Source of the DNA: Paenibacillus sp. Soil766 | GTDB taxonomy: Bacteria > Bacillota > Bacilli > Paenibacillales > NBRC-103111 | NCBI RefSeq assembly: GCF_001428105.1 | Contig: NZ_LMSJ01000020.1 | Span: forward strand, 62,656-126,655 | Direction of reading: 5' to 3' | Length of the DNA: 64,000 nucleotides | Part shown: positions 25,685-34,372 of the stretch, one piece after another | Layout: each line of letters begins with the position of its first letter | How positions within the stretch are numbered: position 1 is the stretch's first letter | Position numbers and translations under genes: made by a program | The notes under the pieces: model-generated | Told to the model about the DNA's origin: nothing | Databases searched by the model: none | What the model saw: only the letters and a program-made list of their open reading frames with translations

Positions 25685-26644
25685 ATGCGTACACAACCTA
25701 CGCCAAATTCCAGTAAGCAGGCACAAAAGCGGTTCTCCGCCTTTCATTGGAAGGGCCGCTGGGAATCGCCTGTAGCAGGGTATTTGTTCATCTCCCCATG
25801 GCTGCTTGGCTTCTTGCTCTTAACCTTATGGCCGATGATTCGATCGGTTTATTATTCCTTTACTAAGTTTACTCTGCTGGACGCTCCCGATTGGATCGGC
25901 TTGAGAAACTATGAACGCATCTTCGCCGACGATGAAACGTTCAGGCAGTCCCTCACGGTCACGCTGTTGTTCGTTGTTATCTCTGTGCCACTCAAACTGG
26001 TGACTGCCCTGTTGGTTGCGATGCTGCTCAACAAGAACATCAAGGGTATTTCCATTTACCGTACATTTATTTATTTGCCATCACTAATCGGAAGCAGTAT
26101 TGCCGTTGCGGTTCTATGGAAAAACATTTTCGGGATCGACGGTTTTATCAATAAGTTTTTAGGCATTTTCGGAGTAGAAGGGATCAGTTGGATCAGCAGT
26201 CCTGGTACAGCGCTTGGCACGTTAATTATTCTGGTGGCGTGGCAGTTCGGCTCTTCGATGGTCATTTTCCTTGCAGGGTTAAAACAAATTCCCTCGGAGC
26301 TTTATGAGGCTTCTTCTGTCGATGGTGCGTCAAAGTTCAGACAATTTTTCAACATCACGCTGCCTATGCTTTCCCCGGTTCTGCTGTTTAATCTGGTGCT
26401 GCAGACGATTGGTTCTTTCCAAATGTTCACGCAGGCATTCATTATTACAAAGGGTGGTCCAATCAACTCTACGTATATGTATGCACTGTATTTGTACGAA
26501 AGAGCTTTCGCCCGCTACGATATGGGCTACGCTTCAGCACTAGCCTGGATACTGCTTGTTATTATCGGCATCGCGACTGCCCTAATCTTCGCATCATCCC
26601 GTTACTGGGTATTCTATGAGACAGAAGGAGGCCGTAAGAAATGA
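25685..26644 (+). CDS. Sugar ABC transporter permease, UgpA/MalF type
   Basis: Membrane subunit of an ABC sugar importer, 319 residues with six predicted spans. The ATPase-docking loop reads EASSVDGASKFRQF near residue 205. The N-terminal 'WKGRWESPVAGYLFISPWLLGF' is typical of the CUT1 group. I choose ATG 25685, 7 nt behind AAGGGTGAG, rather than the GTG four codons earlier. Its stop overlaps the start of the next permease (ATGA). The operon continues into a YesM-type kinase and YesN-type regulator, with the binding protein on its own promoter at 31095. Confidence 0.93.
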   Translation: MRTQPTPNSSKQAQKRFSAFHWKGRWESPVAGYLFISPWLLGFLLLTLWPMIRSVYYSFTKFTLLDAPDWIGLRNYERIFADDETFRQSLTVTLLFVVISVPLKLVTALLVAMLLNKNIKGISIYRTFIYLPSLIGSSIAVAVLWKNIFGIDGFINKFLGIFGVEGISWISSPGTALGTLIILVAWQFGSSMVIFLAGLKQIPSELYEASSVDGASKFRQFFNITLPMLSPVLLFNLVLQTIGSFQMFTQAFIITKGGPINSTYMYALYLYERAFARYDMGYASALAWILLVIIGIATALIFASSRYWVFYETEGGRKK

Positions 26645-27486
26645 CACTAACACAACGCCGGACTCTCGGCTCCCATATCTTCTTGGCCCTATTCAGTATC
26701 GTTATGGTATATCCCATCTTGTGGTGGGTTGGCGCCGCATTCAAATCGAATGATGAGATGAGCTCGCCTAATTTGTTTCCGAAGGTATGGCTGTGGAGCA
26801 ATTTCACCGACGGCTGGGTTGCGCTTCCGAAATTTACGTTCACGCACTTCTATATTAACTCCTTCGAACTTACCGCAGGTGTGCTAGTTACATCGGTGCT
26901 TTCTTGCAGTCTCGTCGCATTCGGCTTTGCCCGGCTTGACTTCCCGCTCAAAAATGTCTGGTTCTCTATCCTGATGGTTACGTTAATGCTGCCTAGTCAG
27001 GTGACGTTAGTTCCGCAGTATATTATGTTTAATACATTCGGCTGGATTAATACGTATCTGCCGTTCTACGTCCCGCATGCTTTAGCGGGCGGTATTGGTG
27101 GACCATTCTTTATTTTCCTGCTTATCCAGTTCATTCGCGGACTTCCGAAGGATCTGGATGAATCGGCCAAAATCGATGGTTGCAGTTGGTTCGGTATTTA
27201 CTGGCGTATCATCCTGCCACTTACCAAGCCTGCATTAGTCACAGTAGCAATCTACTGTTTCCTATGGAACTGGGACGATTTCTTCGGTCACTTGTTGTAT
27301 ATCAACTCGGTGGATAAATATACGGTAGGGCTAGCGCTCAAATTGTTTGTAGATAGTCAATCAGCCTTGCCTTGGGGGCAATTGCTGGCGATGTCACTCC
27401 TATCCATCGTTCCTTCATTAATTATCTTCTTTATGGCTCAGCGCCATTTTGTAGACGGCATTGCGTCAGGTGCAGTGAAGGGGTAG
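26641..27486 (+). CDS. Sugar ABC transporter permease, UgpE/MalG type
   Basis: Second membrane subunit, 281 residues with six spans. The docking loop is DESAKIDGCSWFGIYW, near residue 178, and the tail 'FVDGIASGAVKG' is characteristic of MalG-like permeases. It overlaps the upstream permease by four bases, a sign of coupled translation. A hairpin with T-run at 27505 separates it from the kinase gene and may lower kinase expression relative to the permeases. Confidence 0.93.
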   Translation: MTLTQRRTLGSHIFLALFSIVMVYPILWWVGAAFKSNDEMSSPNLFPKVWLWSNFTDGWVALPKFTFTHFYINSFELTAGVLVTSVLSCSLVAFGFARLDFPLKNVWFSILMVTLMLPSQVTLVPQYIMFNTFGWINTYLPFYVPHALAGGIGGPFFIFLLIQFIRGLPKDLDESAKIDGCSWFGIYWRIILPLTKPALVTVAIYCFLWNWDDFFGHLLYINSVDKYTVGLALKLFVDSQSALPWGQLLAMSLLSIVPSLIIFFMAQRHFVDGIASGAVKG

Positions 27487-27504
27487 AATTTGGAGAGTTG
27501 CTTG

Positions 27505-27533
27505 AAAAGCTGCGATATTGTGCAGCTTTTTTG
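27505..27533 (+). terminator. Attenuating terminator between permease and kinase genes
   Basis: AAAAGCTGC / GCAGCTTTT stem with T6 run, lying 35 bp before the kinase start; partial read-through is expected since the downstream genes share the operon. Confidence 0.7.
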
Positions 27534-27567
27534 GCTTTTAGGATCGCCGCTTGAGAGGAGAGTCTGG

Positions 27568-29337
27568 ATGAACTTATTCAAACGCGTGCGGATTGACCGC
27601 TTGTTCTTCAGGAGCTTCGCTTCTTTCTTATCGCTCTTGTTGCTCGTCTTTACGTGGATCAGCTACAGTATGACCTCCAGGGAACTGGCGAATACGTCAT
27701 CGTACTATCAGCGGGATATGCTCAATGAATTGAACAAACAGATTGACATCCAGCTTAAATCGATCGAGCAAATGTCGCTGGCGGCTTCCCGAAATATGAA
27801 TACGATTGGTTACGATCCCTTTGAAAAGGATTTGCTACAGAAACATATTCGAAGGGAAGATATGCTGCAGATGTTGGCTAGGATCACCTATAGTACGACG
27901 ATGGTGCAGTCTATTTATTTATATTTAGACAATCCATCTCAGACGGATCCCCAAGCTCCTGTGCAAATTTTTGATATGAAGCATGTTCGGGATGAGCCCT
28001 GGTATCCAGAGATTCAGAAATCAGATTTCGCCTGGATCGGGGAACGGACGCTCCCAACGAACAAGGGGCCACAACAATTTATCAGCTTCGCCCGCAAACT
28101 ATATAACAATTCGGACAAATACTATGGGCTGCTGATGCTCAACGTGAAGGCTTCCGCAATCGAAAGTATGGTTCGCGGGGAGTCCGAGGGTAGAGAGAAG
28201 AATCGGTTGCTGTTGGATGCCAGTGGCAGGACGATCGCTACGATTGGAAAGCCGACTTTGAGCGAAGATGAACTTGGGCTAATCAGCAGCAAGGACATCG
28301 CATCGAATTATATACATCTTCCCGACGAACGAGGCGATGGAGCTCTACTCGTATGGAGCAAAGTGCAATCAGATTGGATGTTAATTGAAATCACGCCATG
28401 GAGAGACATTGTACATGGTAGTATCCGCCTGGCTTATATTCTAGTCTCCGTCGGTCTGACGGCCATTTGCATCACTGCCTTCTTCACGCTGTTCCTGTCT
28501 AGGCAATTCACGAAGCCGATTCGATTACTGCTTGCGCGAATGGGACGTGTGCCAGCGACAGGGTCTGGGATGGATCTGGATTTGCCTACCGATTACGAGA
28601 ACGAGTTCGGGAGCTTATTCAATGGTTATCGCCGGCAAATGGAGCGAATTGAAGAGTTACTGCAGTCGCTTCAATCCCAGCATAAACGTAAGCGAGAAGC
28701 GGAGATACTTGCGCTGCAGGCGATGATAAATCCCCATTTTTTATACAACACGTTGGATCAGTTGAACTGGATTGCTATTGATTCTGGACAAGAGAAAATC
28801 AGTACGATCGTATCGTTAATGGGCAAAATGTTTCGTATTGGCCTTTCCAATGGAGAGACGGTCATTCCAATTCGGGATGAGCTGACACATGTAGAGTGCT
28901 ACCTGCAAATTCAGAAGATTCGCTGGGGAGAACGTCTCACATACAGCATTGAAACGGAAGAGGAACTGAAAGATCTGTATATTTCGCGTTTAACGATACA
29001 GCCGTTTGTAGAGAATGCGTTTATTCATGGTTTTCATGGCAGAAGGGCTGGGGAGGTTCATATCGCCCTTAAGCATAAGGAGAACGAACTGGAAATTATC
29101 ATTACCGATAATGGTGTTGGACTGCAGCCAGGTTGGGATGTGCCGAAGCCGCGTAAAACAGGGGGCTATGGGGTTAGGAATGTCATGGATAGAATAGCTG
29201 CCTATTTCGGTGAGCCATATGGAGTTACTATGCGAGACAGAGATGAGGGAGGAACGGAAGTGATCCTGCTGCTGCCTGTTCTGCGCAATAAAACAGAAGT
29301 GGAGGAAGCATTTCATGTGGAGAATACTTATCATTGA
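27568..29337 (+). CDS. YesM-type sensor histidine kinase
   Basis: Membrane kinase of 589 residues. Membrane helices lie at about 13-35 and 285-310 and flank a dCache-type extracellular sensor. HAMP follows (about 310-365), then the His_kinase domain with the phosphoacceptor in NPHFLYNTLDQLNW (about residue 390), then HATPase_c with 'IQPFVENAFIHGF' (N-box) and 'ITDNGVGLQPG'. The start is ATG 27568, with GAGAGGAGAG upstream; an earlier TTG in frame at 27490 lies before the attenuator and is unlikely. The stop overlaps the response-regulator start by 23 bp. It probably senses the sugar carried by the adjacent importer. Confidence 0.92.
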   Translation: MNLFKRVRIDRLFFRSFASFLSLLLLVFTWISYSMTSRELANTSSYYQRDMLNELNKQIDIQLKSIEQMSLAASRNMNTIGYDPFEKDLLQKHIRREDMLQMLARITYSTTMVQSIYLYLDNPSQTDPQAPVQIFDMKHVRDEPWYPEIQKSDFAWIGERTLPTNKGPQQFISFARKLYNNSDKYYGLLMLNVKASAIESMVRGESEGREKNRLLLDASGRTIATIGKPTLSEDELGLISSKDIASNYIHLPDERGDGALLVWSKVQSDWMLIEITPWRDIVHGSIRLAYILVSVGLTAICITAFFTLFLSRQFTKPIRLLLARMGRVPATGSGMDLDLPTDYENEFGSLFNGYRRQMERIEELLQSLQSQHKRKREAEILALQAMINPHFLYNTLDQLNWIAIDSGQEKISTIVSLMGKMFRIGLSNGETVIPIRDELTHVECYLQIQKIRWGERLTYSIETEEELKDLYISRLTIQPFVENAFIHGFHGRRAGEVHIALKHKENELEIIITDNGVGLQPGWDVPKPRKTGGYGVRNVMDRIAAYFGEPYGVTMRDRDEGGTEVILLLPVLRNKTEVEEAFHVENTYH

Positions 29338-30922
29338 TGACGATTTTCAAGTGCTAGAAGGGATGAAGAAATCGATCCCCTGGGAGCGGTTGGAGGCGGA
29401 ATGGGCAGGAGAAGCGATGGATGGGAAAGAGGGGCTCCTGAAGGTAACGGAAACGAGCCCAGATATTATCATTACCGATATTTATATGCCGGTGATGAAT
29501 GGACTTGAGATGATCGAACAGCTGAAACAAGTGGGATTTCAGGGTGAAATCATCATTCTTAGTGGATATTCCGATTTTCAGTATGCCCGCCAGGCATTGC
29601 GATTGCAGGTAAACGATTACTTGTCGAAGCCGGTTACGATGGATGAGTTGGGTAGTGTGCTGGAGCGAGTAATCAGCGAACTGGAAGCTAAGGAACTGGC
29701 GAAGCTGGAACAAGAGGAGACGCAGCGGAGGTTGATGATGTACGAGCCCTTCGTGCAGAAGGAATGGCTGAAGTCTGTCGTCACGGGCACACTCGGGCGG
29801 ACTATGGCGGAGCAAAGTATGGAGCCTATCGACGATAAAGCGTGGCTAAGACAGAAGCATCTAATTATGGGCATCGAATTGATGGGGACTATCCGAGTCT
29901 CGAACCTGACTTTAACGGATTGGAGCTTGTTTCGTTTCGCTTTGGCTAATATCATCTGTGAAGTGCTGGAGCAGGATTGGCCGCAATCTGAATTCATCGA
30001 GCTGCATAGCCATCATGCTGCTATTGTCTTTCATATCCCTTTAGAACAATCGGACGCAGAGGCCCTAGCTCGAATTAGACGTATTGGGGCGTACATCACG
30101 GAATGCACAGAGACCTATTTGAAGCTGAGTATTCGTATCGGAATTGGAAGTGTACAGGCAGACTGGCGTAAGCTCTCCAACTCAACAGAAGAGGCTTTCC
30201 TAGATCTGCTGCAGCAAACGCTGAATGGAGATCAGGGTACTCGCTTGTCTAAGGATGCGGCGGCGTCCAGTTTCACAATACGACCGATCAAGTTCTATCA
30301 AGAACTGGCAGAGGCTATCGTATACGCGAAAGAGGAGGAGACGCTGGCAATTGTTGACGCCTATTTGGCGCAGCTCCGTCAGATGCCTTCGGTTACACCT
30401 ATGTATCTACAATACTTAAGCTCGGAGCTGTGGACGATTCTCGCATATTCGTTATACAGCACTGGCGTAGTGTTAGACGACCTGTTCCCCGGTTTGCCGG
30501 CAAGCCAGGAAATAACGAAGATCCAGACGATCGACGAACTTCGCGATTGGCTTGAGATTAAAATCTCCGGCATCTCCTCACAACGTGGAGGGAGCGAACA
30601 TTCCAAGCATAAGGAAGCCATTGATTTCATGATTCATTATGCGCATGAGCATTATGCAGAGGACATCGCATTAGAGGATTTATCCAAGCAGCTGTATCTA
30701 ACCCGCAATTATTTGAACCGGATGTTTAAGAAAGCGACAGGGGAGACCTTTACGAACTATTTGATCCGTGTACGGTTGGAGAAAGCCAAAGTACTGCTGG
30801 CAGAAGGCAAGCATATGATTTACGAAATATCGGAAAAGGTAGGATACAAAAACGTGGCTTACTTCAGTTCCATTTTCAAAAAACATTATGGTATGAACCC
30901 CAGCGAGCTAGGCAAGAAATAA
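29315..30922 (+). CDS. YesN-type response regulator with AraC DNA-binding domain
   Basis: 535 residues. The receiver spans 1-120, with IDDD (7-10), the phosphoacceptor in IIITDIYMP (about 54) and LSKPV (about 105). A long middle region (130-420) is typical of the family and variable. The AraC helix-turn-helix pair occupies about 435-535: 'IALEDLSKQLYLTRNYLNRM' and 'IYEISEKVGYKNVAYFSSIF'. It partners the kinase it overlaps. Two operator blocks with 21-bp spaced GTTGTGTTC-like repeats, one before the permeases and one before the binding protein, are its likely targets. Confidence 0.93.
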   Translation: MWRILIIDDDFQVLEGMKKSIPWERLEAEWAGEAMDGKEGLLKVTETSPDIIITDIYMPVMNGLEMIEQLKQVGFQGEIIILSGYSDFQYARQALRLQVNDYLSKPVTMDELGSVLERVISELEAKELAKLEQEETQRRLMMYEPFVQKEWLKSVVTGTLGRTMAEQSMEPIDDKAWLRQKHLIMGIELMGTIRVSNLTLTDWSLFRFALANIICEVLEQDWPQSEFIELHSHHAAIVFHIPLEQSDAEALARIRRIGAYITECTETYLKLSIRIGIGSVQADWRKLSNSTEEAFLDLLQQTLNGDQGTRLSKDAAASSFTIRPIKFYQELAEAIVYAKEEETLAIVDAYLAQLRQMPSVTPMYLQYLSSELWTILAYSLYSTGVVLDDLFPGLPASQEITKIQTIDELRDWLEIKISGISSQRGGSEHSKHKEAIDFMIHYAHEHYAEDIALEDLSKQLYLTRNYLNRMFKKATGETFTNYLIRVRLEKAKVLLAEGKHMIYEISEKVGYKNVAYFSSIFKKHYGMNPSELGKK

Positions 30923-30991
30923 GTTGTGCTCGATTGTGGTAGAGATGTGTTCATTACCCTTATTTTGAATGTGTCCTTCGGTTTATATAAT
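30923..30991 (+). promoter_or_regulatory. AraC-type operator and promoter of the binding-protein gene
   Basis: GTTGTGCTC at 30923 and GATGTGTTC at 30944 (21-bp period), then exactly 33 nt to TATAAT at 30986. The alignment with 25574-25642 continues through the spacer (CTYATTTT, TTTATA). Confidence 0.75.
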
Positions 30992-31094
30992 GAGGTTATA
31001 AGCGTTGCTGATGAATGGAGTTGCGACAGTACCTTCGTTCCTTTTATCGGAAAGCTTTGACACATGGACCTGAATACGGGAAGGGGTTAACAGA

Positions 31095-32423
31095 ATGATG
31101 AATAAACAGATAAAAAGATGGGGTTTACTGACAGTTACAGCGCTAACAGCTGTAAGCTTGACCGCTTGCGGTAGCAATACGACGACTCAAACAACCGAAA
31201 CAGCCAAACCAAGTACAGGTGCAGCAGCAACAACCGCAGCGGTCGATAACAAGCCGGTGAAGCTGCGCATTGTATGGTGGGGCTCACAAGCTAGACACGA
31301 CGCTACTTTGAAGGCGCTGGATGCGTATACGAAGAAACATCCGAACGTCACCTTCGAACCGGAGTTTTCTGGATTTGATGGATACGCAGATAAGCTGGCT
31401 ACACAAGCAGCAGCGAAGAATGCGCCTGACATCATCCAGATGGATCCAGCATGGCTAGCCGAATATAGCGGCAGAAACCAGCTAGTAGACCTGTCCAAAG
31501 GCATCAATACGGCGGATATCGATAAATCGTTAGTCGACTCCGGTAAATATAAAGACAAACTGTATGCGATTCCACTAGGAAATAACGCTACGGGCATGTT
31601 ATTTAACAAGAATGCCGTGGACAAACTTGGCATTACACCTCCGGCCAATGGTTGGACATGGGATCAATACTTCCAATTTGGTAGGGATGCGAAAGCGAAA
31701 CTGGAGAAAGATAAATATGCGTTAATGGATGCGACGAATGATTACACCGTTTATGCTTCCTACCAGACTAGCCAAGGCAAAGGCTACCCGGTTACTGTCG
31801 ATGGTAAATTCAATTTGGACAAAGATACGTATATCACCTATACGAAGAAATATGCTGACCTTCGCAAAGAAGGCGTTGTTCCTCCGGCGGATATTGCAAC
31901 GACAGATAAAGAATCAGATGCAAAGATGGATTTGATGAATAATGATACAGTTTTGATCAAACGGAGTTTTGCGGCTCTGTTGCCTGGTTATGAAGGCGTG
32001 AAGCCGGGAACATATAAATTTGTTACGCAACCTAAGGGTGCGCAGGCCAGTGGCTTTTTGAAACCGTCCATGTTCTGGTCGATTAGTGCAGATTCCAAGA
32101 GCGTTGAAGCGTCCAAGGCGTTTATTGATTGGTTTGTAAACGATACCGAAGCCGCGGATATTTTAACGACAACGCGTGGTGTGCCCGTTTCCAAAAAGGT
32201 GCTCGACTATTTGACTCCGAAGCTGACTCCTGCAGATAAACAACAAATCGAGCTGATCAAGAATGTAGCTCCGGATGCGCAGCCATTCAACCCTGGTGCT
32301 AAAGGTTGGAGTAACTACACAGCGAAGGATTTTAAGGATATTGGTGAGAAAATCATGTTCGGCAAAATTACGCCAGAAGCGGCGTATGATGAATTGGTGA
32401 AGAAAGCGAAAGATTACCAATAA
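31095..32423 (+). CDS. Sugar ABC transporter solute-binding lipoprotein (CUT1)
   Basis: Lipoprotein receptor of 442 residues for the importer at 25685-27486. The lipobox cysteine is residue 25 (SLTACGS); a Thr/Ala-rich linker runs to about 52, then the family-1 binding fold starts with VKLRIVWWGSQARHD. The segments 'APDIIQMDPAWLAEYSGR' and 'YAIPLGNNATGMLFNKN' are typical of MalE/UgpB-like proteins. The start is ATG 31095 (or the ATG immediately after), behind GGGAAGGGG. It has its own promoter with the YesN-type operator, so receptor and permeases are probably induced together. Confidence 0.93.
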   Translation: MMNKQIKRWGLLTVTALTAVSLTACGSNTTTQTTETAKPSTGAAATTAAVDNKPVKLRIVWWGSQARHDATLKALDAYTKKHPNVTFEPEFSGFDGYADKLATQAAAKNAPDIIQMDPAWLAEYSGRNQLVDLSKGINTADIDKSLVDSGKYKDKLYAIPLGNNATGMLFNKNAVDKLGITPPANGWTWDQYFQFGRDAKAKLEKDKYALMDATNDYTVYASYQTSQGKGYPVTVDGKFNLDKDTYITYTKKYADLRKEGVVPPADIATTDKESDAKMDLMNNDTVLIKRSFAALLPGYEGVKPGTYKFVTQPKGAQASGFLKPSMFWSISADSKSVEASKAFIDWFVNDTEAADILTTTRGVPVSKKVLDYLTPKLTPADKQQIELIKNVAPDAQPFNPGAKGWSNYTAKDFKDIGEKIMFGKITPEAAYDELVKKAKDYQ

Positions 32424-32477
32424 ATGATTGGCGTAAATTGAAGTAAGACAGCTATTATCCTTCAGCAATTCATGAAG

Positions 32478-32518
32478 ACTCAGGCCGTCGAGATGTTCTC
32501 GACAGCTTGAGTTTTTCT
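32478..32518 (+). terminator. Terminator after the binding-protein gene
   Basis: ACTCAGGCCGTCGAG pairs imperfectly with CTCGACAGCTTGAGT, then TTTTCTC. Confidence 0.8.
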
Positions 32519-32621
32519 CGTTGATTACAGCTCAAACCTTCCCCCTCGCTTGGATGGGGAGATTCCAACTTATATCGTGTATAATCGATGGGAGAATCAC
32601 ATCATAGCTAGCGAGGAATAG

Positions 32622-33614
32622 GTGAAACGAATGGTGGGGAAAGCAGTACTTCGGCAGATGGGGAGCTCAACGTTGGAATTGTCGCCACTAGGTCTTGGCT
32701 GCTGGCAATTCAGTAACGGTCAGGGGATGGTCGGCAAGTTTTGGCCAGTGCTGAAGAAAGAGGATGTACGCAGCATTGTTCAGACCAGTCTCAAAGGTGG
32801 GATCAATTGGTTTGATACAGCGGAGGTCTACGGACAAGGACAATCCGAGCAAATGTTGGCAGAAGCGCTGCGCGAAGCGGGTCCTTTGGCTGACGGAGCG
32901 CATATCGCGACGAAATGGTGGCCGTTGCTTCGCACGGCGAGCAGCATCACGAGTACGATCGATGAGCGAATTCGTTTGCTGGAGAATCGGACGATCGAGT
33001 TGCATCAGGTGCATCAACCTTTTTCATTATCATCTGTTCGGGAGGAAATGAAGGCGATGGCAGGGCTCGTGAAGTCAGGTCAAATTAAGAACGTAGGCGT
33101 CAGTAATTTTTCTGCGGATAAAATGCGAGAAGCCGACCGCGTCCTCCGCGAGCACGGACTTCGCCTCATTTCCAATCAAGTGAAGTATAGCTTGCTAGAT
33201 CGCAGGATTGAGCACAATGGGATCATGGATGCTGCCAAGGAACTTGGTGTCGCGATTATCGCGTACTCTCCGCTGGAGCAGGGGATCTTAAGCGGCAAGT
33301 TTCACAAAAATCCAGAGCTGGTGAAAGCGATCAAAGGTCCGCGTAAATTCACATCGGCTTTCCGTGCTTCGGGGCTGCAGAAATCGAGGCCGCTGATCGA
33401 CAAGTTAGATGAACTCGCGAAGCTATATGATGCATCACCAACGCAGATCGCGCTGAATTGGCTGATTCATGCGAATGGGGAGACGGTGTTCGCCATTCCA
33501 GGCGCGTCGAAAACGCATCACGCAGAGGAAAATGTGAAAGCGATGCAGTTCACCTTAACAAAAGAAGAATTGAAGCAGATCAGCGATGTTTCAAACCGGG
33601 TGCTGGGCAAATAA
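32622..33614 (+). CDS. Aldo/keto reductase
   Basis: Cytosolic NADPH-dependent oxidoreductase, 330 residues, TIM barrel. The catalytic tetrad is visible: Asp and Tyr in 'WFDTAEVYGQGQSE', Lys in ATKWWP, His in LHQVHQP. The cofactor segment is 'ALNWLIHANGETVFAIPGAS'. Closest by eye to the YhdN/general stress AKR type; substrate not determined. The start is GTG 32622 behind GAGGAATAG; ATG 32631, with AGGTG upstream, is equally possible. It stands alone. Confidence 0.9.
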   Translation: MKRMVGKAVLRQMGSSTLELSPLGLGCWQFSNGQGMVGKFWPVLKKEDVRSIVQTSLKGGINWFDTAEVYGQGQSEQMLAEALREAGPLADGAHIATKWWPLLRTASSITSTIDERIRLLENRTIELHQVHQPFSLSSVREEMKAMAGLVKSGQIKNVGVSNFSADKMREADRVLREHGLRLISNQVKYSLLDRRIEHNGIMDAAKELGVAIIAYSPLEQGILSGKFHKNPELVKAIKGPRKFTSAFRASGLQKSRPLIDKLDELAKLYDASPTQIALNWLIHANGETVFAIPGASKTHHAEENVKAMQFTLTKEELKQISDVSNRVLGK

Positions 33615-33653
33615 GCGGATGGCAATAAGCTGTTATGTAAATGTAACAAGATT

Positions 33654-33696
33654 GAAATCTGAATTTCAGGTAGATTTAAGGAAACAAGCCTATACT
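33654..33696 (+). promoter_or_regulatory. Promoter with 11-bp-spaced hexamers, small-RNA copy A
   Basis: GAAATC (33654), TTCAGG (33665) and TTAAGG (33676) are 11 bp apart; TATACT is at 33691-33696. No -35 box. The same arrangement precedes copy B. Confidence 0.6.
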
Positions 33697-33702
33697 AAAT
33701 CT

Positions 33703-33766
33703 CGACCCCCTTTTAAATATATATAACTTGAGACTCGCGGCCCGTTGCTGTGGGTCATTTTTTTTG
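33703..33766 (+). ncRNA. Predicted small RNA, copy A (about 63 nt, C-rich 5' end)
   Basis: Inferred transcript starting 7 nt after a TATACT box and ending in a terminator. It begins CGACCCCCTTTTAAATATAT, identical to copy B at 56317, and ends with GACTCGCGGC-ccgtt-GCTGTGGGTC and eight T. Compared with copy B, three-way differences in the left arm (C to T, A to G) keep all ten pairs as G-U wobbles. No open frame is present. The unpaired C5U4 stretch could pair with purine-rich ribosome sites, as in other Gram-positive regulatory RNAs. Not tested. Confidence 0.65.
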
Positions 33767-33773
33767 TTTACCC

Positions 33774-33801
33774 TTGCGAACAGGCCTTGATTAGGTAAAA
33801 T
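33774..33801 (+). promoter_or_regulatory. Sigma-A-type promoter of ybaK
   Basis: TTGCGA, 16-nt spacer, TAAAAT; 38 bp before the ATG. Confidence 0.6.
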
Positions 33802-33839
33802 GGAACCATACGTTTAGCATATCGGAAAAAGGTGAGAAC

Positions 33840-34313
33840 ATGGTGAAGACAAATGCTTGTCGCAAATTAGATTCGCTCAAAATTCCCTATACGTTGCATG
33901 AATACGAGTGGGATGAAAATCAATTAGATGTCCGCACGGTGGCCGAAAAGGTTCATTTGTTAGTTAGTCAACTTTATAAAACATTAGTTTTAAAAGGGGA
34001 TAAAACGGGGGTAATCGTTGCCTGCATCCCTGGAGATCGTGAGCTTAATTTAAAAAGTTTGGCGATCCAAAGCGGTAATAAAAAGGTAGAAATGGTTCCT
34101 GTAAAGGATATTCAGAATCTTACGGGATATATAAGAGGCGGTGTCTCGCCGCTTGGTATGAAGAGAAAATATCCGTTCTTCTTGGATAGTTCCGTGACAA
34201 TGATGGAGCTGGTCAGCATTAGTGCAGGCCGTCGTGGGCTGCAAATATTTATAAGCGGTGCTGATTTAGTTAAAGCTTCTGAGGCAAATCTTGTGGACAT
34301 AACAAGTACATAG
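33840..34313 (+). CDS. ybaK: Cys-tRNA(Pro)/Cys-tRNA(Cys) deacylase YbaK/EbsC type
   Basis: Cytosolic trans-editing enzyme of 157 residues that removes cysteine misattached to tRNA(Pro). The full YbaK fold is covered: 'NACRKLDSLKIPYTLHEYEW' at the N-terminus, the catalytic lysine segment 'LYKTLVLKGDKTGVIVACIP', and the conserved 'TGYIRGGVSPLGMKRKYP' and 'SAGRRGLQIFISGADLVKA'. The start is ATG 33840, with AAAAAGGTGAGAAC upstream. It has its own promoter and a bidirectional terminator shared with the convergent AraC gene. Confidence 0.94.
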   Translation: MVKTNACRKLDSLKIPYTLHEYEWDENQLDVRTVAEKVHLLVSQLYKTLVLKGDKTGVIVACIPGDRELNLKSLAIQSGNKKVEMVPVKDIQNLTGYIRGGVSPLGMKRKYPFFLDSSVTMMELVSISAGRRGLQIFISGADLVKASEANLVDITST

Positions 34314-34321
34314 CTACCCGC

Positions 34322-34364
34322 AAAGAACCCGCAATTCGCGTAGTGCGAAATGGCGGGTTCTTTG
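34322..34364. terminator. Bidirectional terminator between ybaK and the AraC gene
   Basis: AAAGAACCCGC / GCGGGTTCTTT with inner TTCGC/GCGAA; A-run and T-run on both sides. Confidence 0.9.
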
Positions 34365-34372
34365 TTCAGCAC

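Noticed and set aside
33654..33766. The shared 33.7/56.3-kb unit as an insertion-sequence end or simple terminator repeat
   Set aside because: No terminal inverted repeats or target duplications flank it, and conservation includes promoter boxes and the 5' segment, not only the terminator. Not excluded completely.
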